Source of the DNA: Agelaius tricolor
Lineage: Eukaryota > Chordata > Aves > Passeriformes > Icteridae
Length of the DNA: 64,000 bases
Direction: 5' to 3'
Assembly (NCBI GenBank): GCA_023055355.1
Contig: JALJCS010000051.1
Span: 62,001 to 126,000 of the forward strand
Numbering within the stretch: the first letter of the stretch is position 1; each line of letters starts with the position of its first letter. Below, piece after piece: positions 17,970-32,900 of the stretch. The position numbers were made by a program, and so were the translations under genes. Under the pieces are notes generated by a model. The model had not been told where the DNA came from and did not search any database. It worked only from the letters and a program-made list of their open reading frames with translations.

Positions 17970-20900
17970 GTGAGTAGCCCCTGGGGCTGTGTTAAGGCTG
18001 GAAACTGCCCTGGTGTCCCTGCTCTCCCTGCCCCTGTTGTCCAGCAGTGCTCTGAAGCTGCAGAGCCCCTCCCCAGCCCTCTGTGCCATGCTCCTGTTGC
18101 TGGGGCTGTCCTGGTGCAGTAGGGAACACTGTGGGATGTGTCAGGGACAGCCCAGCGCCTTGCCTGGCTGTGCCAGCAGAGCCAAGTGAAACCAATGTAC
18201 AGCTGAAGCCCTCAGCATGGGCTTCTTTCCTTCCCCTTTGCCACAGCAATTCCTTCTGTCAGGCTGGGCACTCACCTGTGCTGCTCTGACCAAGCTGCCC
18301 TTGGGCACCTGGGCATGTGAGGGGGAAAGCTCAAACTCTGCCCCAAGCCTTGAGAGCCACGGCTGGTCCCAGCTGGAAGAGCTTCCAAAGCAGCTGTTCT
18401 CTCCCAGCTCCTGGGTGGGCACAGATGCAGCCCTGCAGGCAGCACTGGAGCCAGGGCCACAAAGGTCCCTTGCTGTCTGCAGCTCACTTGACTGAAGATG
18501 CCCCACTGCTGAGGCTCTGCCAAGGACATCCCTCTGTTTTCTTCTCTCGAGGGCTCTGTCAGCCCAGACAGAGAAAACCAATGCTAAGTAACAGAGAGAG
18601 CTAAAACTTGGACACATTCCTGTGCACCTCACTCTTGGTACAGCTTCTCTTGCTTGCTTCCCTTGGACTCAGCCAGCAGTGCTAACTCCTGCCTGTGAGT
18701 TTTGAGTGTTGTGCAGGGGTGGAGTTCAGGCAGTTCTGAGAGCTCCTCCCCACTCTCTGGAAAGGTCACTGCCTCAATCCAGTGAAATGTAAGAGGAAAC
18801 AAATGCCCAAAGAGCAGAAATCCCCAAACATGTCCCATCAAATCACAGAGAGACTCATGGGACAGAGCCATGTGGCTGGAGTATGTCTATTGCACTCTGT
18901 ATTATTAATTTATTGGTGCTAAGTATTTCAGCAGGCAACTTCCAGGGTTTCCAGAACTGTCCTAGTGGTTGTGATCACAAATTATTCATCAGTGCCACTT
19001 GTTCAAGGAAAGCCTTTCTGAGCAAGCACATCTCTGACATTCTTGCTGTTTGGTTTTTTTTGGTTTTGGTTGGTTTTTTGTTGTTTTTTTGTTTTTGCAT
19101 TTCAGCTGCTTCCCTCTAAGTTCCAGAGGGAGAAGTTTGTCAACTCAAAGCAGGAGGCCAGCACTGGGGGGAGTTTTCTGCCCAGAATTGGCCCATGTGT
19201 CGACATGAGTGAGACTCGTCCAAAGGTAGCCTTTTCCCGCTCTTTTCCTTTCTGTTTAACATGAAGTTTGAAGAGGGTGAGTGCTTGTGACAGGCTCGCC
19301 TCCAGCAAAAGACCTCAGTGTCCAGGTCCTGTTGTCATTGCAAACTGCTGGGAGTGGTGGACTGGGAGTCCTGATCTGCACTAAGCCAACACAAATGACC
19401 TCTGCTGAAGCTGCTGGGCTGTGCTGGAGTGTAGCTGCCATTGCTAAAACCAGGGGGGGAAGGCTGAGGACGCAAAGGCACCAAATTGCCATTTGCCATT
19501 CTCCTGCTGAAGGAGCCACCTCTTGCTTTGGTGTGGTCACCATCAAATGCTTGGGGTCACAGCATTCCCTCCACAGTGGCAGCGTTGGCCTTTGAGGCCG
19601 AGGACCTGCAGGAATGACTTCAGCTTTAGCAAAACAAATTGCATTACTGCTTTGGGCTGGAACAATGTGTTGGGACCCTGACGGGCTGTTAGATTTTGCA
19701 GGCTGCCAGATGTACAGGGGACTGGCCCTGGGCAGAAGGGAATGGATGTGCTTTATCTGGATCAGTGCCTACTTAGAGTTGTGTTTAAAGCTGCTTTTCT
19801 GGCAGGACTGGCTCAGTAGAAAGCACAGTCCAAAGGGGTAGGTGACCGAGGTGGGCTGTTGAGCAGGAAATTGGCAGCAAGCGACACGGAACACAATCCA
19901 GGTTAAGGATTGCCCTGGAGAGGGGCCTTGGGAACACCTCAGGGAAAGGCACAACTAAGGCACAGTGTGCTGCAGCCACTCCCTTCAGCAGACTGTGTCT
20001 CCTCATGGAGTCACACACAAGACCTGCTTGTGTCTCTGGTGTAACAACAGTGTGACTGGAGAAGGCAGACAAAGCAGGGCAGAGCCTTCTTAAAGCAATG
20101 TCTCTGGTCCAGAAGCATTTGCTGTTGTTGTGTCTTTCCAGACATGCCTCTGCAATGGTATTAAATAAGATGGCAATAATGACAAGAAAGCACCCATTTA
20201 AAGCTAATGGAAAAAGGAGATACCAACTCTACTCTTAGCCAAGTCGCTGAGAAAATAATTGAACCTTATCCTCATTCAGCATTGTCATTCACTTGTCTTC
20301 TATCCTCATTCACTTGTCTTTTTCCTGACTTCATTTTTGCCTTTAGCTGACTTCCTGACTTTATTTTTGCCTTTCCCTCTGTTAGAAAGGCAGTAACTTT
20401 TAAATGCAATGAAAGGGGACAAAATCATCCAAGCAAAAGAAAACTGTTTCTTAGCAACCACACAGAGAGGCGTGTGTCTCCCTGCCCCCGAAAAGGAGCA
20501 AACACACCCTCCAAGAAAAAAGCAATCTTTGTATCCCCTTTGTACCCAGCTGGGACAGTCCCTGGCCCCTTTTCCCCGGAGGGGTACTCAAGAACTTCCA
20601 TTCTCTCTGACCACCAACTTTTCTGTCCCCTCTCCTCTCATCCTCCTTCCTTTTGGTCAGGTCTTCAGCCAGTTGGTGCTGCCAACTCACAGCAGCACCC
20701 AACACACCAACCTGAACAAATCCAAACTACAAACAACACATAGTACCAACAAATTCCATTCTTTCACTTAAAAACCTTTTGGCTTCAGCCAAATACCACC
20801 TCATCTCTCACACCTCCTCTAGTACTGTTCTCTTCTTACTGATGCTTAAGTTCTAGTTCAAAACAGGTATTTGCAGTTGGGTGGGCCTCAGTTTCCCTGT

Positions 20901-23900
20901 CTCAGAGTAAAGGACATCCCAAAATTGAATCTGATGTAAATTTGTGGGTCTTACTTACTCCATGAGTGCTCAGTCAGTGCTCCAGTGGGCACAGGGCTGT
21001 GCTTAAGGAACGTGCTGCCTGGCATTCTGGAGAAGGAAAGCTGGAGAAATCAAAAGAGCAACTTGGCTTGAGCCTGCTCTAAGCTGATCAAGCAGTTCTT
21101 GATCAGCTCAGAGCAGAGGTGGGTGAGCCAGAGTTTGCCCAGTGTGTCCTGGGCACACATGCTCACCCAGAGGCTGTGCTTCACTGGGGATCAGTGTAAG
21201 GGATCCTTCATGAACTTTCCTCCCAGCAGCTGAACCTCTCCCTGCTCTCTCGCCTCTCCAGCTGTCACCAGCTCCCCCGAAACGGAGCGTGTTTGGGGTT
21301 TCCCCACGAGAGCTGGTATTTCAGAACGTCGTTGCTCATGAGGTCTCTGAAATGGTGCTGTCTATCATGAATAAGGACAAGGTAAGTGCTGGCACCTGGA
21401 GCTTTAACACTGTGCTGGAAGAGGAGAGTGCTGTCATTCCCCCAGTGTACAGCAAAGCAAGTTCTCTGCTGCAGCACATCCAGAAGAAAATGTCTCAGCA
21501 CCTTTGTTCTGCAAGTTGTGGAAATCTTCCTGTGCTGGGAACTGTCCCCTGATTTTGGCCATGCCTTGATGGTATCTATGCCAAAGGAGTTTCCTGCTCT
21601 TGAAAGCTCTGGATTGGTAGGAATGTTGAGCCTGTACAGTTCTTACCTGCTCTCATGCTTTGCCTTGAGCTATACCACATCCTGGGTTTCCTTGGTTAAT
21701 CTTGGCTCCTGGTAGGAATCTCTGCCTCTCTCAGCCAGTTTGGCTCCCTTTGTGCAGCTCCCAGTCAGCTCAGGGGCTGAGTCTTCTCCACTTTATGCTG
21801 GAATCACTTCTCATTCATGGCATTGGCACTGCAGGAAATGTGTTCTGAAAGAGCCCTGCAATCAGAGTGATGGAGCAGAAGCAGTGGGAGGCCTTTAGGT
21901 GCCACTTCAGGCTCCTGCTAAGTTTCATTCAGCTCTGCTCAGCTTTTCCAAAAGCAACACGGTGCTCTGCTTTCCCTTTGAAGAACCACAGCACATCCAA
22001 CGCTCCTGGAGGTTTTCACCTTCACTTGTGATTGTTTTGCAGTTTCCCAAGAGAGTTGAGAGGGAAAAAGTTGAAAAATGTCACCAGTTGTGTTCCAGTG
22101 TAAAGAGGAAAACAGAGACCATTGGAATTTCCGTCAGGGAAACATTTCTCAAATGAGCCTTGTGCCAAGAGTGGGCTGGTGGGAAGAGACAGGAGGGAGT
22201 CCAAATCATCTGGTTTAGACTTTCTGAGAGCATTTTGGTGCTCAGGGGTTGATGATATCTGTGTGCTGGAAAATGCATGTGTGCTGTGTCTGTGAATCCC
22301 AGAGGGCAGCACCTGGCCTGCTGGCTGCAGGCAGGAATGCCCAGCAGCCCAGCTTGCCTGCACAGGCAGCAAGAAGCCCTGCAGAGCCAAGATTGGCTTT
22401 GCATACTGGAACCACACTGTCACTCAGTGCTGGTCATGTTTCTCCAGGCAGAAAATGCCTTTGAAGCCCAGAGTCAATAGGCACAGCCTGTCTGTGTTTC
22501 CATCACTTTTGGCAAGCTGAATGCTCTCATGGTTTTATGATTCCTCCTTGCTGCTTTACTGCCCGTTTAAATTCTCTTTGCCATCTCCTTGTTTTAGGGA
22601 TTGTCTTGCTGTGTTCCTTCTTTTGCTTTTCAGGTTTACTTTTATTCCCAGGAAGGCCACAGTGGTTTGGTCTCCTCTCTTGCTGCTCTGCCTGCATGAC
22701 TCTATCTCCACAACGTCCCTACCCAAACCTCATCTGCTAGAAGGGAATTTTTTCCTTCCCCCAGGACAATTTGATGCTTTGCTTTCAGGTAGCACATTCG
22801 CCCCTGGAACATGACAACTTCATGGCTGTGTGCAGGCAGAAGCCAGCAGGTTTTTTGGCCTTGTTGAATATGCAGATGACTTGGTTCAGGTGCTCTGTCT
22901 CCATCCTGCTGGTGCTGACCTGCTTGGCCCTTCCTTGCCACCAGGCACTGCCTTACTGGCCCTGGCCACAATGCTGGAGCCAGACAGGAGGGATTCAAGC
23001 TCAGCCTTGTGAATGATGTGCCTGTGCCTGCACAGCTGAAAGTGCTTTGGAAAAGGGGCCAGGGAGGGATGTCAGCAGGGCACGGACAGGTCTCCTCTCG
23101 TTTCCACAAGTGGCAAAATCATCATGTGATGTCTTTGCTGCAGATTGCTCAGATGGTGAAGGTCTGCATGGAGAGCTCACCTTACTTCCAGCTGGCCTGC
23201 CCCAGTGATGTGTACCACATCGTGCCACCAGGCGCCTCCGCCCCTGTGCGCATCCGCTTCAGCCCCGACGAGAACAAGGTGAGGCTGGAGGAGCCAAAGC
23301 ACACAATGATCTCCACAGCCATTGTTTTCCCTGCACTCTGCTCCAGCCCATTGCATGCTGTGAGCTGGGCTCCAGGCCCTGGGCAGGCAGCCTGCAGCAG
23401 CCAGTCACACCTTGGCACTGCTGGCAGGCACTGCAGCCAGGCCTGACAGGCTCTGCTTCCCCTCCCTGCACATCCCTGAGCATTCCCAAGGGAAGATGCA
23501 CAGGAACAGGATGAAAATGACAAAGAGATGTTGACAGATGTTCAGCCATCTCTAGGTCCAGTGGAAGGGGTTTCATTATTATGGAAAACACTCGAGGGAC
23601 AAAGAGGTCAGAGAGCTTTCCTCCTTCCTGACTGCCAACAGCTTCCCTGCCTGCCCCTGGGCTGGAGCAAAGACGGTGCTTTTTCACCCCCTCTGTTCTG
23701 CAGCCTTGCAGCTGTGCTGTCCCAGAGCACAGGTGACCATGGCACAGCTGCAGGGGCAGGGCAGAGGATGTGCTGTGCCCGTGAGCCCAGCCTGGCACAG
23801 GCACACTGGGCTCTGGGTGCCCTTGGTCAGCAGGAGGTTGCTGAGCTGCAGGGGACTTGGACACCTGCCTGAAGGAGCTCGTGTAGGGCAGGTACAAGCT

Positions 23901-26900
23901 GCAGGCAGAGCTGTGGGCCCAGAGCCTGTGGCAGTGGCACTGCTGGGGCTCTGTCTTCATGCCTGTCACTGTGCTTGCTCTGTCAGCTGGCACCCATTCC
24001 GTGCCAAAGGTGCTTCTGCATGGAGGTTTGAACGGCAGTGCTGAGGCCCTGGCAAGTCTGATCTCACTGCTGGCATCTGGAGACTTGTTCATACAGAAGG
24101 GTTTAGGACATGGCATGGAAGGGAGGAAGCCTTGCAGGCAAACAAAGAGAGGCCCTTTCCAACAGCATCCTGCAACCTCTTAGCACTGTTCTTCTCCTGA
24201 CTTGGTTGGAGAGGCAAAGTTAGAGGGGAGTTCTGAGCCAACTGATGTTTCTGCACCAGGCCAGAGGTGCAGGATCTCTTTGGGTGCAGCTGTTTTCTCA
24301 TCTTCCTCTTGCTGCTTAGAGTCAGTTGAACACTTTGTCCTATTCTCAGACAGTGGGAATATAGAAACCTAAAGAGGAATGTGCTGTGTTCCCTAGCTCC
24401 ATGTTCCTTAGAAGGAGCTTAGGAATTATTTCATATCATTAAAATTTGTGAGTGAAAATTATGGTGGCCTAGGGCAGTTCTCCGTATGACCCAAGTGACA
24501 CAAGAGCTTAATGCCACTGGGATAGCTTTTGCAAAGGGCACTGGTGCCTTTAAAATGTGACATATTAGAAAAACTCAGTGTTCATTTTAGGGTGGAATAG
24601 GTAAATTGATGCCCAGTAAATTGATGCCATGGATGAGTTACAGGAAATGGTTTTTCTTCTGCCACAGGGATGGCACTAAATGCCCTGTGCTGAGCCAGTT
24701 TCTTTTCCTGCAGGATTATTCCCATGAGCTCACCTGTATCATGGCAAAGGAGAAGATCGTTGTGCCAATTCGGGCCATCGGTGCCCGAGCCATCCTGGAC
24801 TTCCCTGCCCAGGTGGACTTCTCCGAGTGTCCGGTCAAGCACAGCACCCAGAAGACTCTGCTGGTTCGCAATGTCGGTAACCGGACAGCTCATTACCAGC
24901 TGAGCACCCAGAGGTGAGGCAGCTCATCTGTCCCTGTGCAAAGGATATCACCTTTGGGTGAGAGCAGAGTTGGGAAAGAGCAGCAAAGGAACCAGAGCAT
25001 CAGAGCTGCTGCCCTGCAGCCCTGGCTGGAAGTGAGCAGGCAAGCCCTGAAGTCACCCCCAGGAGTGTTATTCCCATCCTGCCATCTGAGGGCAGGAACA
25101 TGTAACATGGGGCAGCAGTGGGAAGGGAATGGAATGGAATGGAAGGTAGTACTGAAGTGTGGCCAGGGATTCCCTTAAATGGCAGCTTCTCTGTTCTGGT
25201 GGAATTTCTGGCAAAAGAATAAGAAGAAAATCCCGTGCCTTGCCCCCAGCAGGCACTGATCCCCCCGAGCCCCAGCAGGGACCTGCAGCAGTGCTGGCAT
25301 CAGCCCCGGGGCAGATGCAGGAGCACGTGCACTGATCTGGCTCTGGGGCTGCTGAGGCCTTGTCTTTGCTCCCCTCCCTCCAAAGTCTCACGTCCAGCAC
25401 ATAAACATTGCTGGCCCAAGGCTTCTCCATCAGCCAGTGATGGTCTCACCAGTGGGAATGGGAACAGCTCAGCCCATCATTGCAGCAAGAGGTCCTGAAT
25501 GAGCTGAACCTGAAGCAAGTGACATCAATCAAGCTCAGCTTGCCAGATGTTCTCTTTATTTCTGTGTGTGATGTAATCATCACCAAACTCCCCAGAACAG
25601 ACTTTTAAAGGACAGATTGACCAGCAGCAAAGCACCCAGGCCAGGAACTTTTGTTTCCTCAGTGGGGCTGGAGAAGAGCACAAAGCACATTTCCCCTGAG
25701 CTGTCCCTGAGCATCAAAGCACAGAGTGCTTGTCAGGCAAGAGCTCTTTACCTGGTGACCAATCCTGATGGCTCCTGTTAAATCCAAAGTGCACCAACAC
25801 ATTTGCATTAACATTTCCAACACCTCACACAGAGTTTCTCTGCTGGGCCAAGCAACAGTTACCAGCCTGGATAACAAGCCACAGTCCCAGACTGCATTGC
25901 TGGTAAACACACAGAAACCTCCTGTTCTGCTTCCTTGATGTGCTCCTGCTCATGGTGCTTCATTTAGCTGGCATGGGCTCCTTCAGACTGTAAAGAGCAT
26001 CCTCCTTTTGGGTTTCCATGTCACTCTATTGCTCTAATCTGCATTTGCACTCTTTCAGAGTTTTGACTGCTCCTTTTCTTAGAGCAGCTTTCATTGAAAT
26101 GTTGATAAAATGTGCCCTTTTTAGGCTAAATCAGGATATTTTCAAGGCAAAATAAACCAAAGAATCACACTGCAAATTCAACTGTAACTATTCCTTGGTC
26201 TTCAAGGAAAAGTTCCTTCTCCCTGTCTGATTCCTAGGCTGTAATATCCCAGGACAGGTAGTGCCCTAACATCTGCATCTCCTGAGATGAGGTTTATAGG
26301 CAGCAGGAAAAGAGAAATTCCTGAGGCAGTCAGTGTCAAGTTCTGCATGCAGATAGCTCTGAAGCCTCTCTGTGCTCTTCACAAACCATTCTCTGATGGG
26401 ATTGCTGGCAGTGGGACCCTTGAGCCTCATTGCAGAGAGCTGGATGCAGAGTATGGGGGAGCTGAGGTCATTTTACCCCCAGGATCTTGTGAGGGCTGGA
26501 TCTCCTCAGCAGTGGCTCAGTGGCTGTTTCTGAGCCTGTCTGTTCTGTCCTCTGCTGCCTGTGCTTGGTTTGCTCCCTGCTTGCCCAAGGGAGCTGCAGT
26601 GCAGCAGGAATCTCCTGGCCAGGTGTCCCCCCAGCCCTGATCCCTCTCTTTGTGTTGCAGTCCTTTCTCCGTGGTGCCGACCGCAGGAACTCTGGGTGCT
26701 GGGGACACCATGCAGGTGACAGTGACATTTCATGCGCTGACCAACGGGGAACATTTTGGGTCCCTGTGCTGCAACACAGGTGAGTGCTGGCCCTTGCAGG
26801 GCACAGGACAGTTCTCCACATGGCTCCCTGTTGTCCCTCCCCCTGCATTCCCTCCAGAGGTACCTCCCTGTTCAGCTTTAGCCCAAAGAAAACTGAAAAC

Positions 26901-29900
26901 TCCTTGGTGTTCAGGGGCTTGAGAAAGTGGATCCTGTCTAAAGGGTGAAGATTTTTGATTCCTGTTTTGCTGGGAGTTGCTGAGTGGAGGAAGGAGGATC
27001 CCTGATTCTCCACTACCATGTGGCTATGCCTGGGTGAAGTTTTATTTGATTCCTGGGCCGTGCTGGATGTGAGGTCTCCATCAGACTCTCTCCAATGCAA
27101 TGGATTTCTTGCACACCTCTGTCCCATATGCTGCTTCTCCACTGGCTTGTCACACATCCTTTTTCTATGTGGCCCTTACACATAGATGTAGTTTCTGTCT
27201 AATAACATTTTCAGGCCCTCAAGTTCCTGTTTGGTGACAAATCAAGACCAATTTTTCCCTGTGCCCATTTCCCAGGCTGTTCATGTTGTTACAAACCTCT
27301 CACATCTATCTCCCATTTGATTTCTAGACTGAGGAATCCCATTCAGTCTTAATGTAGAAGCTGCTCTGTACTTATTAATCTTTCTATTGTCCCTTTTTTA
27401 TTTAATGTGCAATGCGCCAGCTTGGTTTTTGAGATCAGAACAATAGAAAATATTTCAAGACTGATGTGGCTGTGGGTTTGGACAGGGAGATGATGATGAT
27501 GATTTTCATGGTGTTCATTTGAGAGTGGTTTGTCATATTGCAGAGCCAGGCTGGTTGTGTTTCCTCACCTGTGTCCCCTCCTGCTGTGCGCTGTCACTTC
27601 ACTTGTTCCTCTGGGCCTCCTTTTGCTGCCCACCTGCCCCCAGGCATATTTGCTGGTCAGCAACAAGGGATCCAAGGGATCAGGAGAGATGGGAGTCTCG
27701 TGGGATGCCCAGGGAGACCCTGGGCCAGGCAGGGCTGAACAGGGCTCCTCACCCTGTCACCTGAAGGACTTGGATGCAGAAATCCCAGTGATCTGAGTGG
27801 GTCACCAGAGCACACTGACCAATCCCACTGTCCATCCTGTCACCTTGGGGCCAAAGCTCTACAAACACACTCAGAAACAAGGGGTTTAAGGAGCTGCCCA
27901 GGACATCCTCACCACTCTACACACAGAGCTGTCAGGATGTGACAAATGGACTGATCCACAGAACTGCTCATTCAGATAAAAACTGTGACACCTTCTTTTG
28001 TGCCCTGGGATTTGTTCTGTTCCTTGTGCTTCCATCAGCCAGTGAGCTGAGCAAAGACTCCCCTTTGCTTTGTTCCAGGTGAAGAGAGTATCCACACAAG
28101 GCTCCATGGAGAAGCTGTAGATGTTGATGTTGCGTTGAGCACAAATTCCGTGGAGGCTGGCAAGACCTTCATCACCATGGCATACCAGACAACCGTGTTC
28201 CTGGAAAACAGGAGTAACATCACAGCCCACTTCCAGTGGAAGGCTTTGCCTTCTGAGGAAGAAGAGAATAAAGAGAAGAGGAGGTTGGTTTGGAAGATGC
28301 ATTTCAGTGAGATACATGGCCCAAGACTGAAACTAACCTATGGCCTCAGGGGGGTGTTGGTGCTTTTGAATGGTTTAGGCCAAGTAAACCATGCCTGGCA
28401 CTGGGGTGTGTGTCCCTGGGCTTCAGGAGCTCAGCACTCAGCATTCCAGTTCCATTTATACTCCAACCAGGAATGGCATTTTGGGAAGGAAAGGTTGGTT
28501 GCAATGACTGATTTCCTCAGGTTCTAATTGGGCTCCTGTCTCTCTAATCTTCTTCCTACATGACCTGGCAACATCTCCCCTTCCCAGGGAAGTGCTGCAG
28601 TGGGTGCTCTGTGACCTTTATGTGCATCCCCCAAGCAGCTCAGTGGGAGGAAAAGCCAGCTGAGGTGGTCGGTGGATTCTCCCTCAGTTTTGGCAGAGGC
28701 TTTGAGCCAGGAGGTTTCTCTGGAGGGATGTTGGCTTTGGAAACCTCTCCTGAGCTTGCAAGTGTGGGGTGAAACTCCCTGCTGTGCCAGTGAACAACAA
28801 GTTATCCTCTGATCCTTGTGGGACCCTCGTGGCTTGGCTCAGCCTTTGCTGGGGAGCTGCTGCTGCTCCTCCCCAAGTGCTTTGCTCTCCTGCACTCCCA
28901 CTTCTCTCTGCAAATCTGTGGCTTATTAAATGATCAGCTGGCCTTGTCTCTCCCTGGGGCTGCAGGCAGTGTCGTTTGCTGCACCCATCGGGTGAGGAGT
29001 GGCTGGAAAACTTCACGGAGGAGAAAGAAGTAGAGAAGGTGCAGGGCTTTTCTGAAGATCACACTGCCCTCCTGAGAAGCAGGGTCCAGGAGAAGAAGGC
29101 AAAGGTGCAAGATGACCCCCTGCTGTTCGCCAGTGAAAATTTTTTCATTGAGCCATTGGTAAGTGACACCCGAGAACCTCATTTTCTTCCTCTTCCTCTT
29201 CCTCCTCCCAAGCACCATTCCCCTGGCTGCAGTCACTGGGCAGATCCTCAGCTGGCCCCATGTGCTGGCAGGGAGGACGTGGAGTTTCTGGAGCGGCTGC
29301 AGAGCTCCCTGCTCAAAGCATTTGTGCCCTGCAGGCTCAAGGCAGGGCTGGGAGCCTGACACAGCCCAGCTCTGCTGCCAGGCTGGAGCTCAAGGCCCTG
29401 TGTGCGTGTCCTTGCAGTGTCACAGGGAGCAGTTCCTGTAGGCAGGGGCTCCCCCCACACGTGGGGCTCAGCAGAGGCTGTTGGAGCACTGCCAGCTCAC
29501 ACACTGACCTGAAGCTTGCAATGGTTCCCTGGCAAAAGGAGGCCAAATTCAGCCCAAGGTTAATGACAGAAATGCCAATCCCCTCCTGTAACCATGCCTT
29601 GCACTATTGCTGAGTGTCCCTTCCAGTGTCATCCTTGTGTGAGCCTGGACACAAGGGTGCAAGGCTGAAATGGGCCTTTGGAGTTCTCCTGCACACAGGG
29701 ACACAAAACCTTTTCCTTTTCTGGTGATGCAAGCAAACTGCCACGTGCTCCCATCAGCCAGAGCCCTGATTCTGAGTACTGGCATTGGGAGAGATGATGA
29801 ATGCCTGGTGTCTGCACGGAGCAAAATCCCTTCTCATCTTGCAGTAAAGCCTAGAATAATCCCAACCTCTGCTTTCTTTCAAAATAGCTTAACTAATATC

Positions 29901-32900
29901 TGTAGTTCAAGGATATTGTTCTCTCAGGGATCATGTTCTCTTCTTGGTTACTCCTATGGGCCATCTAAGGCCAAGAGCCACCAGTGCACAGTGGCACTTA
30001 CATCCCATGGAGCTGACAGCAGCATGATGGGACCAAGAGCTTGTGTCAGAGCAGCAGGAATATTGTGGAGAGTGGCAGCTGATCAGCTGAGCATTGAGAG
30101 CTTCCAGCGCTGTGTTGAGCTGGGTTTGGAGGCTTTCCTTGGCTGCTTGTGTTGTTCACTCATCATTGATGCTCAATCAAGGCTTACAGGCCTGTGGTTG
30201 GAAACAAGAAATGTGGAGTTTGAAGAGCAATGCTTTGCTGTCTCTTTCTGTTGTAGGAGGGAGAAATTGGGCCGAATTGTTCGGCTGAAATCACGGTGAC
30301 CTTCAAAGCCCTGGAAGCACTGGAGTATCAAAGTGTGGCTTACTGCCATGTCTCAGGTGCAGCTCCTTTGCCCTGCTCCTGTCCCCCTCGGTGAAGCCAT
30401 GGTGCAAGCCTGAGCCCACTGGGCTCCCATGGAAGTGCTGGGAAGAGTCCCTGGTCAGCAGGGCAGTGCTGGCACATCCCCCCTGGCCCTGCAGCCTCCA
30501 GGGAGTCTCCTGTGCAAGGCCAGGGCTCAGAATGCTGGCTCTGCCTTACTGATCCCAGAACAGCCCAGGCAGTGCAGGGAGAGGTTTTCATGCCACGGCT
30601 TTGCCAGCATTTCCTCAAAGGCCAGAGAGCTCCAGAGCAGAACAGCTTTAGTGAACAAGCACTAAGCCCCTGCAGGCCCCTGGCCTCCAGGATGGGTCCA
30701 TTTGCCATGGATCCATCATCAGGTGGAAGGAGCTGAGTTAGAAATGTGCTCCCTGGCCCTGGATCACCTCCCAGTGCCCAGACAGCAGCAGAGCAGAGGT
30801 GGCTGAGCCCCACTGAGCACAGGGTGTTTGTAGAAGGAGCACCCTTGGCCAGCAGCTGCTTCTCTGCCTGTGTGGGAGTTGTCCCCTTGCAGCTCTCACT
30901 CTGTGGAAACAGAACACAGTGCTGAGTGTCAGAAGGGGAGCACTTGGGCAACAAAGGCCTGTGCTCCTGGCCCGGGTAGTTTGGTAATTGCCAAACTCAT
31001 CATGAGCTTTTGTGCCTGCACTGAATGGATTTCAAAGCTCCTCTAGGTGCATGGGAAGGAAACCACAGAATCACAGGATGATGAGGGTGGGGTGGACCTT
31101 AAAGATCATCTAGTGCCAAGGCCATGGGCAGGGACACCTCCCCCTAGACCAGGTAGCTCCAAGCATGAGTGCATCCAGCTCAGAGTCAGGGACTAGCACT
31201 GAGGCAGCCTGGAAAATCCAGTGTGACAGAGGGAATGATTGTACTGCAATGGACATCTCTCCCCAGGCCGTGAGATCAGGCTGCCCCTGTGCCTCAGAGG
31301 GAAAGGCCAAGGACCCCTGGTTGAACTCAGCTCTCCTACGCTGAACCTTGGGAATGTTTTTGTCTACACCCCCTATGTCTATGAGGTGAGCAGCAGGGCT
31401 TGGGATGGATCCTGATGGCTCCTGAGGCAGCAGCAAGCCTGGTGGAGCTGTGGAATTGCTGCCAACCTGGGCAGCTGTGAGCAGGGAATATTTGATGTAC
31501 TGCTCAAACCTGGGGGGTCAGAAACGTGTGTCTGTTGTTCCTGAAGCCCCAGTCCCTGCTTTTGGGCAGCCTTCCTTAGGGATCAGCTGGGAGGCTTCCT
31601 GCAAAACAACCCCTTGCCACATGAAACCAACACTGGGTCAAAAAGCTGCATGTTCAGAGGCTTTTGTGGCAGTGCCAGACACAAGGCACCTTTGGACTGG
31701 GCTCTGCAGAAGCAGCTGCAACAAACTGGCTGCCTTTGAGCTTCAGCCCACTGCAAACAGCTTCCAGTCAAGTGTCCCTGCTTATTGCTGAAGTCCCAGG
31801 AAATCCATCCAGCCTCCTGGCTCAGTGCTGGCCATTGCAAAGGGCTTGGGAGTTCTCTCCCTTGCTGACCAGTCCCTCACCACACTTCAGCCTTGGTGCA
31901 TCTCTGGCTCTGGAAGGAGAAAAGTGTTCCTGGGAATAAAGCAAAGGATTTTTCTACCTATTTGCCTCCCCCCCAATAGTGTCAAGTTTGCAAAAAATTC
32001 ATGAGGGAGCAACTCAAAGAGGTAGAAAATGAGGCACTACATCATGCCAGACACTTTCAAAAGCGCGGCTGGGGAAGGGAAAGACACGCTGAGTTTTCTT
32101 ACCAAAGGATGGTGCTGTCTGTACATTTTGATGCTGATGCCTCATTCTCAATGAATTGTTTCCATGGTATGGGAAAGGTGAATGAGTAGATGGTGCTGTT
32201 GGAGCTGTGCTCACTGGGGCAGCAGCAGCTCTGGGGTGATTCACTCCGCAGCTGCAATCACCCCACTCAGGGCTCTCAGGGCCAGCTCCCCATGAGCTTG
32301 GTGATGCTGAGCAGAGGTGCACTGCTCTGTGTCCATGGGATAAGCCCAGGGTGACTGCAGGTCTGTGGAGTTGCCACTGCTCTGCATGAAAACCCAAAGG
32401 CAGAACTTGTCCTGTTGGATCTTTTGACTTCTGCCATTCAGCAGCACAAAGCATCTTCTGCCTTTGCTGGGTGTTCATTGCATCATTAGACAATAACTCA
32501 CAAGAAGGGAAGGTTCCACCTGTATTTCCATTTTGCTTTCTTGCTTCTGCAGGTGGAACTGATTAACAAAGGAGCTCTTGATGCTCCCTTCACCTATATC
32601 CCTTCAACCACAAATGTGGACTTCTGCTTCACGGTTGAGCCTGAGCAGGGCATGATTGCACCAGGTGGGACCCAGACTGTTCAGATCTCCTTCCATACCA
32701 CCGTGCTGGGGAGCTTTGAGGAAAAATTCCAGTTCAGTGTGGCTGGATCTCCTACACCTGTGATCCTGACCATCAGGTAAGGACTCTGGGAGCTTGGTGG
32801 GCACATCTGTAGCTGTCTCTGGGACAATCCCCCACCTACCTCATTTTGGGGTTGAGCAGAGAAAAAAGGTGATGCCTGAGGTCTTAATCTCTGCTGTGAT

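Noticed and set aside
23259..24116. 285-codon minus-strand frame across HYDIN-like exon 4
   Set aside because: The near-identical copy (about 63422-63928) is broken by a one-base insertion near 63743, so the frame is not maintained.
26468..27157. 229-codon minus-strand frame opposite coding exon 6
   Set aside because: Antisense to a real exon, biased composition, no family features.
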